From assembly GCA_003153975.1 (NCBI GenBank), contig PMBZ01000129.1:1-41707 (forward strand): a stretch of 41,707 bases of DNA. The letters are read 5' to 3'. The notes below the pieces were generated by a model. The model was not told the origin of the DNA, searched no databases, and saw only the letters and a program-made list of their open reading frames with translations. Below are positions 1-8,296 of the stretch, piece by piece; the stretch's first letter is position 1, and each line of letters starts with the position of its first letter. The stretch is from Hyphomicrobiales bacterium. Its GTDB lineage: Bacteria > Pseudomonadota > Alphaproteobacteria > Rhizobiales > Rhodomicrobiaceae. Made by a program: the position numbers and the translations under genes.

Positions 1-588
1 CACAACGGCAAGCAGGTCGATTTCCGTAACGTCATCCTCATCATGACCACCAATGCCGGCGCGGCCGAGATGTCGAAGTCGGCCATCGGCTTCGGCAGCA
101 CGCAGCGCGTGGGCGAGGACGAGGAAGCGATCAAGCGCATGTTCACGCCGGAGTTCCGCAACCGGCTCGACGCTGTGATCCCGTTCGGCAGGCTGTCGCG
201 CGAGATGATCGGCAAGGTCGTCGAGAAGTTCATCTTCCAGCTCGAAGCGCAGCTCGCCGACCGCAACGTCATGATCGAGATGTCGCCCGAGGCCATGGAG
301 TGGATCGCCAACCAGGGCTTCGACGAGCTTTACGGCGCCCGGCCGCTCGCCCGCGTCATCCAGGAGCACATCAAGAAGCCGCTGGCGGAGGAACTCCTGT
401 TCGGCAAGCTCGAAGGCGGCGGAACGGTTCGCGTGGTCGTGGCCGAGAAGGAGGGCGTCAAGGCGCTTTCGTTCGAGGTCATCGAGAGCAAGCCGCTCGT
501 CAAGGTCGAGGACACGGATGGCGCCGACGGGGATGGCGACGGCCGCACGCCCACGGCGCTTATCCCGAAGGTGCCGCTGAGCCGGTGA
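1..588 (+). CDS. clpA: ATP-dependent Clp protease ATP-binding subunit ClpA, C-terminal part (5' truncated by window)
   Basis: Reading frame is open from base 1 (HNGKQVDFRNVILIMTTNAGA...); motifs MTTNAGA, FTPEFRNRLDAVIPF and GARPLARVIQEHIKKPLAEELLFG are typical of the ClpA AAA2/D2-small region. Confidence 0.95.
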   Translation, partial: HNGKQVDFRNVILIMTTNAGAAEMSKSAIGFGSTQRVGEDEEAIKRMFTPEFRNRLDAVIPFGRLSREMIGKVVEKFIFQLEAQLADRNVMIEMSPEAMEWIANQGFDELYGARPLARVIQEHIKKPLAEELLFGKLEGGGTVRVVVAEKEGVKALSFEVIESKPLVKVEDTDGADGDGDGRTPTALIPKVPLSR

Positions 589-801
589 TCGTCTTGCGGA
601 GCGGGTGCCGAACGAAGCGGATAGTGCCAACGCCGGCCTCCTGTCCCCTTGCCCCCTCCATGACGATCGACTCTCTATGCGCCGCACGAACGCAGGCCTT
701 CTCAAGGCGTTCCGCCATGCGCGACAGGCTCCCGCCGCCGCGATGGGCGCTGCCAGAGGGATTGCGATAATGTAACCGCCACGGCACAAGGAGCGAAAAC
801 C

Positions 802-1209
802 ATGGCGCTTGAGGGGGTGGTCACAATTCCCAGCAATTACGGCCCGAAGGAAACCGTCGAGCGGCTCAAGGCCGGTATCGCCGAGCATGGGCTCGATTTG
901 TTCGCGGAAATCGACCACGCCCGGAACGCCAAGGAAGCGGCACTTACGCTTCCGCCAGAAACGGTGCTTGTGTTCGGCAGCGCTGCCGCCGGCACGCCGC
1001 TGATGCAGGCCAATCAGGCTGCGGGCATCGATTTGCCGCTGAAGGCCCTGGTTTGGCGCGATGCGGCGGGCGCGACCTGGATTGCCTATAACGACCCTGT
1101 CTGGATTGCCGAGCGCCATGGCCTTTCCGCCGGGCTTCGGCAGAACGCGGACAAGATGCGCCAGGGGCTGGAGGCTATCGCCGCCAAAGCGGCTGGATCG
1201 CTCCAATAG
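802..1209 (+). CDS. DUF302 domain-containing protein
   Basis: 135 aa; VERLKAGIAEHGLDLFAEIDHA...VLVFGSAAAGTPLMQANQAAGIDLPLKALVW is the DUF302 pattern. Confidence 0.85.
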   Translation: MALEGVVTIPSNYGPKETVERLKAGIAEHGLDLFAEIDHARNAKEAALTLPPETVLVFGSAAAGTPLMQANQAAGIDLPLKALVWRDAAGATWIAYNDPVWIAERHGLSAGLRQNADKMRQGLEAIAAKAAGSLQ

Positions 1210-1312
1210 GAGGCCCGGAAAACCGATTTTCTTAATGGCCTTGATTTATGTTGCACTGCAGCATAACCTATTTTTGTGCAATATCAGGCAGAAGGCCAGA
1301 AAGCGCCGGGAA

Positions 1313-1888
1313 ATGTTCTTCCTTTTTCCTCTCGTAGGAGAGCCCGCCGCCGTGCCGGCAGTAAAGCGCGGGCAGCAGTACATGGCCTTGGCATTGCTGC
1401 CGCAGCTCCGTGGCGTGCGTGCAGAAGCGCGGCCTGAAAACGGTCTTGCTGATGCTGTCTCGCAGGCAGGAAGCCTTGCCGTCGAGCTTTTGAAGCGGGC
1501 GCTCAGCTCGATGACTTCGTCGCTGACCGCGCTCGGCAACCATGCGAACGCCCTGTTCTCCCAGGTCGCGGCAGCACTTGCCTATGAGCGGATGGCACGC
1601 GAAACGGCTTCATTCTTTGGGGCATTCTGGCTTGATTTCGCTCAACCCAGAGCGCTGCCAAGTTTTGCAGGGCCAAGGATTGCACCCGCCAGGCCGCCAC
1701 TGTTCGCTTGTTCCGGCGTTCCACGGAAACAACTAACCCCTGCGCTTCCCAATCCCTGGGGCGCATTTGCGGAAGCGCTCGATATGTGGACCAGCCTTTG
1801 GGCACCGGCTGCGGCACCGCAGCGGCGCGCTTCCTCCAACGCAACCTTCGGCGTTCCAGGCTTCGCTTGGAGCTTCACCCTCGGCTAG
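1313..1888 (+). CDS. hypothetical protein, possibly phasin-like / granule associated; start uncertain (1235, 1313 or 1382)
   Basis: Open frame on + with helical, Ala/Leu-rich middle (AVSQAGSLAVELLKRALSSMTSSLTALGNHANALFSQVAAALAYERM) and aromatic C-terminus (NPWGAFAEALDMWTSLWAP...FGVPGFAWSFTLG). Other frames are also open here, so it is tentative. Confidence 0.35.
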   Translation: MFFLFPLVGEPAAVPAVKRGQQYMALALLPQLRGVRAEARPENGLADAVSQAGSLAVELLKRALSSMTSSLTALGNHANALFSQVAAALAYERMARETASFFGAFWLDFAQPRALPSFAGPRIAPARPPLFACSGVPRKQLTPALPNPWGAFAEALDMWTSLWAPAAAPQRRASSNATFGVPGFAWSFTLG

Positions 1889-2024
1889 CGTCCCTTCTCC
1901 GGATTACCGCCCCATTTGCCGTTCACTCGCGAAGGCAGCCGGAAACATAAGCCACACCAGCGGCGCGGACTGGGTTGCTGAGCGCTATTGCCATTCGCTG
2001 AAAGGCAATAGCGCCAGATCGAAA

Positions 2025-2228
2025 CTACTTCTTCTTCGCTTTGGTGCACTTGCCTTTCGCCGAACCCTTGCCTGCCGTCCAGGTGCAATCCGGAGCCGTG
2101 CACTCTGCCTCGGCGCGCTTGGTGCACTTTACGGTCTTGGTCGCGACGGGCTTGGCGGTCTCAGCATGAGCGGCCATGGAACCGGCCGTAAAGAAAGCCG
2201 CAACAATTGCGGCCGAAAGAATGCGCAT
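2025..2228 (-). CDS. small secreted Cys/Lys-rich protein with signal peptide
   Basis: MRILSAAIVAAFFTAGSMAAHA signal peptide, then KCTKRAEAECTAPDCTWTAGKGSAKGKCTKAKKK; four Cys. Confidence 0.7.
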   Translation of the reverse strand: MRILSAAIVAAFFTAGSMAAHAETAKPVATKTVKCTKRAEAECTAPDCTWTAGKGSAKGKCTKAKKK

Positions 2229-2314
2229 GAATGCCTCCTCGAATCATCATCGATCCATACGGATCTTTTTTTACCCTAATGAAGTTTTATTAGGTTGCAA
2301 GCGAAGTAAGTGCT

Positions 2315-2908
2315 TCAACGCAAGCTCCACACAAGGGCTTGTTCCAGCCGGTCGTCGCCCCAGAAAAGCTCGCCGGCGCTTGTGGTAAAGCTTGGTGCGC
2401 CGAATATCCCGGCGGCCTGCGCCTCCCCGGTATTCGCCCGCAATTTCTCCTTGATGTGTGGCGCTTGTGCGCGGGCCATCGCGTTTTCCGCATTGGCGCC
2501 TGCCACTTCAAGCTCCGTAGCCAACACCGCGGGCTCGGAAATATCGCGGCCATCGGCGAATCCGGCCCGGTAAACGCCCTTCACGAACTCCGGCCCCCAG
2601 CCCTCTTCGAGCCCCACCAGCGCGAGCCGCGCGGCGTGGAGGCCGTTTTGCGGGAAGGGCTCGGGCAGGCGGAATTGGAGTCCGCGCGCTTCGGCCATGC
2701 GCCCGATGTCGCGCACCATGTATTTGCCCTTGGCGGGATAGAGGTTGAACGGCGAACTGTCCCAGCCTTGGGCCTTGAAAATCGGGCCAAGCAGGAACGG
2801 CTTCCAGGCGATCTCCACGCCGGCTTTTACCGCCAGCTCCTCGATCCGCATCGCGGAAAGGTAGCTGTAGGTGGATGCGAACTCGAACCAGAATGTGAGC
2901 TTTGGCAT
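2315..2908 (-). CDS. 2-hydroxychromene-2-carboxylate isomerase (DsbA-family, GST kappa-like)
   Basis: FWFEFASTYSYLSAMRIEELA...WKPFLLGPIFKAQGW...GIFGAPSFTTSAGELFWGDDRLEQAL is characteristic of the family. Confidence 0.92.
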   Translation of the reverse strand: MPKLTFWFEFASTYSYLSAMRIEELAVKAGVEIAWKPFLLGPIFKAQGWDSSPFNLYPAKGKYMVRDIGRMAEARGLQFRLPEPFPQNGLHAARLALVGLEEGWGPEFVKGVYRAGFADGRDISEPAVLATELEVAGANAENAMARAQAPHIKEKLRANTGEAQAAGIFGAPSFTTSAGELFWGDDRLEQALVWSLR

Positions 2909-3105
2909 GCCTTTGCGTCCTCCTTTGCTGGCTTCCGCATGGCACGCTTCAATTGCGATTTCCCAGTAGAGCGGCTTGCCCTTGAAGAACCATACAACGA
3001 AGAGATAGATCGGTTATGGGGCAAGCGTGACGAGCTAACCGAAATTCGCAGCCCGCCCACCGGCGGGTGGGCCGTGACCACAACTTATGACGGGCTGAAT
3101 CTGAC

Positions 3106-3840
3106 ATGCGAGGGGGTCTTTTGCATCTGCAATCGCCAGGAACGGACGCGCTCCCGGAAAGAGCATCCGGCGCCGGCAAGCCGGCAATTCAAATCGAGTT
3201 CGCGGGGCTTGCGCTGACGCTCGACCACTCGGGCGCCGCTTACGCCAGCGCGCAAGGCACGCTCATCGTGGCGGATCTGCATCTGGAAAAGGGGTCGCGC
3301 GCCGCCTCCAAGGGCCGCCTGCTGCCCGCGCTCGACAGCCGCGACACGCTCTTGCGCCTGAAGCGCGCCGTCGAAGCCTACCGGCCGGAGCGCGTCGTCT
3401 GCCTTGGCGACAGCTTCGACGACAATCTCGCGAGCGAGCGCATGGCGGACGCGGACAAGGACGGGCTGGCCTCGCTTTGCGCCTCCGTTGGCGAATGGCT
3501 CTGGCTTAGCGGCAATCACGACCCCGAAGCGCCGATCTTTTGCGGCGGCGGCACGGCGAACCAGATCGAGATCGGCGGCGCGATCCTGTGCCACGAGCCG
3601 GCCGCCGCCCGCGCCTCCCCACAGATCGTTGGGCATCTCCATCCCAAGGCCAGCGTGCCGGCGGGCGGCTGCCACTTCTCGGGTCCCTGCTTTTGCGTTT
3701 CGGAGGATCTGCTCATCATGCCGGCCTTTGGCGCTTATGCCGGCGGGCTTTCATGCCGCTCCCGCGCCATCCGCTCGCTGTTGAAATCGGCGCCAAAACT
3801 TTTCATGCTCCATGCCTCGAAGCTTTGGCGCGTCGCCTGA
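3106..3840 (+). CDS. pdeM: ligase-associated DNA damage response endonuclease PdeM-like metallophosphoesterase
   Basis: VADLHLEKGSRAASKGRLLPALDSRDTL, VCLGDSFDD, WLSGNHDP and VGHLHPKA metallophosphoesterase motifs in the PdeM arrangement. Confidence 0.88.
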   Translation: MRGGLLHLQSPGTDALPERASGAGKPAIQIEFAGLALTLDHSGAAYASAQGTLIVADLHLEKGSRAASKGRLLPALDSRDTLLRLKRAVEAYRPERVVCLGDSFDDNLASERMADADKDGLASLCASVGEWLWLSGNHDPEAPIFCGGGTANQIEIGGAILCHEPAAARASPQIVGHLHPKASVPAGGCHFSGPCFCVSEDLLIMPAFGAYAGGLSCRSRAIRSLLKSAPKLFMLHASKLWRVA

Positions 3841-4125
3841 TGCGATCCTGGAGGGCGTTAGCCTCTTCTGGCGGCCGCCCATGCGATTGAGGCTTCACCT
3901 GACCCCTAATGAATAGTAAATTTCATGTAGGTATCGATTATAGTTAATTCGGTTATGGTAAATACCTTGGGACTATGTTTTTTACACCCACATTTTTGCA
4001 AATTTTTTCTCGCTTTTGCCCGATTTTCACGTTTGAAAAGTGCCGTTAAATATAGACGAATATTTGCAATTAACCAAAGAAAACGCCACCATCGCCGCCC
4101 ATCCGCAGCCGCGCACGGCGCATTT

Positions 4126-4144
4126 TATATTGTAATTCAATATA
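4126..4144. repeat. 19-bp perfect inverted repeat TATATTG-TAATT-CAATATA in an AT-rich intergenic region
   Basis: Read directly from sequence; lies between pdeM and the convergent L,D-transpeptidase gene. Confidence 0.6.
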
Positions 4145-4318
4145 TTAGGTGCGACGCGCCCGCTTAACGCCATCTCAAGATGTTTTTGCTAAAATACTTC
4201 AAGAATTGAGAGGCTCCTTTTCTGCCATCGAAAATAGGCCCCGGCGCCCGCCAGGAGGGTTAATTTGGCGTTACGTCGAAGCTTGCAACCGCCATCCTGG
4301 GCCAGCACCCGCGCTGGA

Positions 4319-5479
4319 TTACAGCTGCCCCGGCCCGCCGGCGCGGGCGGGGTGGTGCCTCACGTGCAGGATGCTGCTTTTCCAGCCGGCACTTCGCGTC
4401 CTCCTCAACCTCAGCGCCTCGAAGGTGCGGAATCGTGGATATTCCCCAGGGCGGGCTGCCACACCGTCTTGCGCCGCATACCTCTGGCTGGCTCGCCAGG
4501 CTCTCAAGCCGGCAGTCCGCGCCACGCGCTCAAACGCTCTCTGCCGGCTGCCGCCGGTTTGCGCGGCCTGCTCAGCCGCACTTCCCGGACCGGCTGCGGC
4601 ATGCAGCGGTGTGACCACCTCGGCCTGCTGGGGCGCTTCCACGACTGCCCCGGCAACCGGCGTTTGCTGCATGGAGCGGCTCTTGCCCTCCCGCCTGCCG
4701 GTGGCATTGTCGAGCGGCTTGCAGCCGGGAAGGTGCACGGCATGGCGCTGCCGGTCGCCGCGCCGGTCGGAGAAGTAGTAGCGGCCGTCGCAAATCCAGG
4801 CCACGGGCGGCAGCCTGTCCCGTTCGAACAGGAGATCGGCGCGCCGCAAATCGGCCCAGAACTCATTCATGCGCAGCGTGTCGTCTTTCTCCGGAGCCAA
4901 GGCGGAGAACCGGAACGGCAGGGCCAGGACAGGCACGTAAACCTGGCCGCCGCGAAGCGCCGCGCGCACGGCGCCATAAACATCCTCGACATTCTCGTTC
5001 TGGATCGCGAAGCAGCCGATGGAGCCGCAGCCGCCATGAATGAGAATGCCGGAGCCGCCCCTGCCGTTCAGATTGTCGAAATTGTTGGGATAGTTGATAT
5101 TCATCGCCCGGTCCCAGCGCGGGTTTACGATGAGATCGGAGGTTGTGATCCGGTAAAGTCCTTCCGGCGACTGCCTGTCGCCCTCGTAGAATTTCGGGCC
5201 GAGGCCACCAGACCAGCGGCAAATTCCGTAGGTTTTGAAATGCACATAGCGAGGGCCACGCTGGACCCAAAGCTCCATTTCGGAGGTTTGCTTGTAAACG
5301 CGGAGGAAGATGGGAGAGCCCAGTTTCAGGCCTCTTTCCTTGAACTCGTTGGCAAGCTCAATTTCCCGCGCTGCAACCGATTCCGGGTGCCAGGACTTGC
5401 TAGCCGCATGAGCCTCTGCAATTAACGGTACAAAAATCGCCAACGGAAATAATAGACAATCAACTCGACGCAACTTCAT
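4319..5479 (-). CDS. L,D-transpeptidase (YafK-like, YkuD catalytic domain) with long low-complexity C-terminal tail
   Basis: Signal-like N-terminus MKLRRVDCLLFPLAIFVPLIAEAHA, and catalytic HGGCGSIGCFAI (HGxxxSxGC). Start chosen at ATG 5479 rather than 5551. Confidence 0.88.
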   Translation of the reverse strand: MKLRRVDCLLFPLAIFVPLIAEAHAASKSWHPESVAAREIELANEFKERGLKLGSPIFLRVYKQTSEMELWVQRGPRYVHFKTYGICRWSGGLGPKFYEGDRQSPEGLYRITTSDLIVNPRWDRAMNINYPNNFDNLNGRGGSGILIHGGCGSIGCFAIQNENVEDVYGAVRAALRGGQVYVPVLALPFRFSALAPEKDDTLRMNEFWADLRRADLLFERDRLPPVAWICDGRYYFSDRRGDRQRHAVHLPGCKPLDNATGRREGKSRSMQQTPVAGAVVEAPQQAEVVTPLHAAAGPGSAAEQAAQTGGSRQRAFERVARTAGLRAWRASQRYAAQDGVAARPGEYPRFRTFEALRLRRTRSAGWKSSILHVRHHPARAGGPGQL

Positions 5480-5953
5480 TTCGACTCCTTTTTCGCTTCG
5501 CCGCGTGCCTCCAAATTCGCGCACAACATGATGCTTATTCCCACGCCGCATGGGAAACGAGCTGGCCTATCCATGGGTTGAATTGTGATATTAATATGGC
5601 CTATTGCGTGCAGGCCGGCGCTTTTCTGTTGCTCAACACCCACAACGGTTCAAGGAATGGCGGCTCGCGCAGGCACGCCCGGTCAGTCTTTATATCTTAG
5701 AATCAATATGTTGCCAGCAGGCACCCCCGCGCTCCGCGTTGTTGCGCGCCAATGCTCTGGATCGCCATTTTTGTCACAGTAACGATAACGGCGGCGGCCG
5801 GGCAGGGAAACGCCGCGCCGTGCCTTCGCAGCACCGGCCCCTTTGGAACGATCCGCCCGCCTTACCACTTTTTAATCTGCCGGCAAGCGGCTTGTAACCT
5901 GAACCCGCCTATATCAACTTGACGATTAATTACGCAAGGGGAGTAGGAAGCCG

Positions 5954-7519
5954 ATGGCGTCCGGATCAATCCAAGGCAGTACGGGCAGATTTCTTTCCGG
6001 CCGGCGGCTGAAGCCGCTGAGCGCGATCGCGGGGGCGGCGCTCCTGGGTGCGGGCCTTCTGGCCGTGGCGCAGCAGACGGCGTTTATAGCCGCAGCCGCC
6101 GCGCAGGAGCAGCGTCCGCCGAGCTTCGCCGATCTAGCCGAGAAGGTGCGGCCGGCCGTCGTGAGCGTCAACGTCAAGTCCGCCGGGGCATCGGGAGAAG
6201 CTTCCGGCCGCGAGGCGCCGGTACCGGATCTGCCGGAGGATTTCCGCGATTTCTTCGACCGCTTCAAGAAGGGGCAGCCGGATCGCCACCCGATGCGCGC
6301 GCAAGGCTCGGGCTTCCTGATCTCCGCGGACGGCTATGTGGTGACCAATCATCACGTCGCGGATAAAGCCGACGAGATCGAGATCACCTTCGAGAACGAG
6401 AAGAAGTACAAGGCCAAGGTCATCGGCAGCGACCAGCGCACCGACATCGCGCTGCTCAAGATCGACAGCAAGGACAAGTTCGACCGTTGGCTCGAATTCA
6501 CCGACACCGCGCCGCGCGTCGGCGACTGGGTTCTGGCGGTTGGCAATCCGTTCGGCCTTGGCGGCACGGTGACGGCCGGTATCGTCTCGGCCCAGGGCCG
6601 CGACATCGGCTCCGGCCCCTATGACTTCCTTCAGATCGACGCCGCGGTGAACCGCGGCAACTCCGGCGGCCCCGCCGTCAATCTCGATGGCAAGGTCGTC
6701 GGCGTGAACACCGCGATCTACAGCCCGAGCGGCGGCAGCGTCGGCATCGCGTTTGCGATCCCCGCAGCCACGGCACGCGACGTCGTACAGAAGCTCAAGG
6801 ACAAGGGCAAGGTCTCGAGCGGCTGGCTCGGCGTCCAGATCCAAAATCTCGACGACAACCTCGCCGAAGGGCTTGGCCTGAAGGATGGCAAGGGCGCTCT
6901 CATCGCGAAAATCCTGGCCGACGGCCCCGCATCCAAGTCCGAACTCAAGATGGAGGACGTCATTCTCGAAGTTAACGGCAAGCCGGTCTCCAATTCCCGC
7001 GACCTGGCCCGCACGATCGCGGCGCTCAATCCTGGCGGCGACGCCCGGCTGCACATCTTCCGCAAAGGCCAGTATCACGACGTGACCGTGAAGCTCGGCG
7101 AGTATCCGGATGCCGAGAAGGTTGCCTTCATGGGCGGCAACAGCGACGAGGATGCCGGCAAGGAGGTCGAGGATCTTGGCCTGACGCTCATGCCCGCCCC
7201 CGATCTGCCGGGAAGCAAGTCGAAGGAAGGCGTCGCGGTTGCGTCCGTCGATCCGAACTCGAAGGCCGCCGATCAGGGCATCAAGCGCGGCGACATCATC
7301 CTTGAGCTTAACAGCAAGCCGGTTTCGTCCGTCGAGGATGTGAGTGCCGGCATCCGCGAGGCCCGCGAGAAGGGTAAGCGCGTGGTGCTCCTGCAAATCC
7401 GGGGCCGCGACAAGCAATCCCGCTTCCTGGCGCTTCCGCTCGATCAGAAGCCCAAGCGCGGCGGCGACAAGGATAAGAACAAGGACCGCGACGACGATAA
7501 GGATGGCGGCAAACACTAA
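5954..7519 (+). CDS. degP: Do/DegP-family serine endopeptidase (trypsin-like + two PDZ domains)
   Basis: Catalytic triad contexts VVTNHHVADKA, RTDIALLKI and NRGNSGGPAVN, plus two PDZ domains. Confidence 0.95.
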   Translation: MASGSIQGSTGRFLSGRRLKPLSAIAGAALLGAGLLAVAQQTAFIAAAAAQEQRPPSFADLAEKVRPAVVSVNVKSAGASGEASGREAPVPDLPEDFRDFFDRFKKGQPDRHPMRAQGSGFLISADGYVVTNHHVADKADEIEITFENEKKYKAKVIGSDQRTDIALLKIDSKDKFDRWLEFTDTAPRVGDWVLAVGNPFGLGGTVTAGIVSAQGRDIGSGPYDFLQIDAAVNRGNSGGPAVNLDGKVVGVNTAIYSPSGGSVGIAFAIPAATARDVVQKLKDKGKVSSGWLGVQIQNLDDNLAEGLGLKDGKGALIAKILADGPASKSELKMEDVILEVNGKPVSNSRDLARTIAALNPGGDARLHIFRKGQYHDVTVKLGEYPDAEKVAFMGGNSDEDAGKEVEDLGLTLMPAPDLPGSKSKEGVAVASVDPNSKAADQGIKRGDIILELNSKPVSSVEDVSAGIREAREKGKRVVLLQIRGRDKQSRFLALPLDQKPKRGGDKDKNKDRDDDKDGGKH

Positions 7520-7534
7520 AGTCCCAACAGAAGG

Positions 7535-7553
7535 CGAGGGGGCATCCCCCTCG
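7535..7553 (+). terminator. Candidate intrinsic terminator hairpin CGAGGGGG-CAT-CCCCCTCG downstream of degP
   Basis: Perfect 8-bp stem with 3-nt loop, followed by a T-containing tract (tcttccatttt). Confidence 0.7.
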
Positions 7554-7615
7554 TCTTCCATTTTCCCCTGCCTATTTCTCAAGGGTACATTCCTACTCCC
7601 GCCCAGGGTGTCAAA

Positions 7616-8296
7616 ATGCGAGTTTTGATCGTTGAGGACGACCGCACAGCGGCCGATTTCCTTGCAAAAGCGCTCGGCGAGGCCGGCTACCAGACAGAGA
7701 TCGCAGGCGACGGCGAAGCAGGCTTCGAACTGGCGGCCACGCAAAGCTTCGGGGTGCTGATCGTCGACCGCATGCTGCCCAAGCTCGACGGCTTGACGCT
7801 GGTCGAGCGGCTCAGGGCGCGGGGCGACCGCACGCCCGTGCTGATCCTAAGCGCGCTGGGCGCGGTGGACGACCGTGTGAAGGGCCTGCGCGCGGGCGGC
7901 GACGACTATCTGCCCAAGCCCTATTCGCTGGTCGAGCTGGTGGCGCGCGTCGAGGCGCTGACAAGGCGCGGCCCCTCGGAAGGCGCGGTCACAACCTATA
8001 CAGTGGGCGATCTCGTCCTGGACCGGCTCTCGCACAAGGTCTCGCGCGGCGGCGAGACGATCCTTCTGCAGCCCCGCGAATACCGGCTGCTCGAATATCT
8101 CATGCGGCATGCGGGCCAGGTGGTCACGCGGACGATGCTCCTCGAAAATGTCTGGGACTATCACTTCGATCCACAGACCAACGTGATCGACGTGCACATC
8201 TCCAGGCTTCGCGGCAAGATCGACAAGGGACAGGACAAACCGCTGCTGGAAACGGTGCGCGGGGCGGGCTACATGATCCGCAATGACCGCCACTAA
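7616..8296 (+). CDS. OmpR-family two-component response regulator
   Basis: Receiver (VEDDRTAADFL, LIVDRMLPKLDG, ILSALG, YLPKPY) plus winged-helix C-terminus (QPREYRLLEYLMRHAGQVVTRTMLLENVW). Confidence 0.95.
   Translation: MRVLIVEDDRTAADFLAKALGEAGYQTEIAGDGEAGFELAATQSFGVLIVDRMLPKLDGLTLVERLRARGDRTPVLILSALGAVDDRVKGLRAGGDDYLPKPYSLVELVARVEALTRRGPSEGAVTTYTVGDLVLDRLSHKVSRGGETILLQPREYRLLEYLMRHAGQVVTRTMLLENVWDYHFDPQTNVIDVHISRLRGKIDKGQDKPLLETVRGAGYMIRNDRH

Noticed and set aside
2339-3217. 292-aa + strand ORF spanning the isomerase gene and pdeM start
   Set aside because: Antisense to a clear 2-hydroxychromene-2-carboxylate isomerase; overlaps the pdeM N-terminus out of frame.
4265-5425. 386-aa + strand ORF opposite the L,D-transpeptidase
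   Set aside because: Minus strand has signal peptide and HGxxxSxGC catalytic motif; the + ORF has no motif.
6134-7744. 536-aa antisense ORF over degP
   Set aside because: Antisense shadow of a GC-rich gene; no recognisable protein motifs and no credible RBS.
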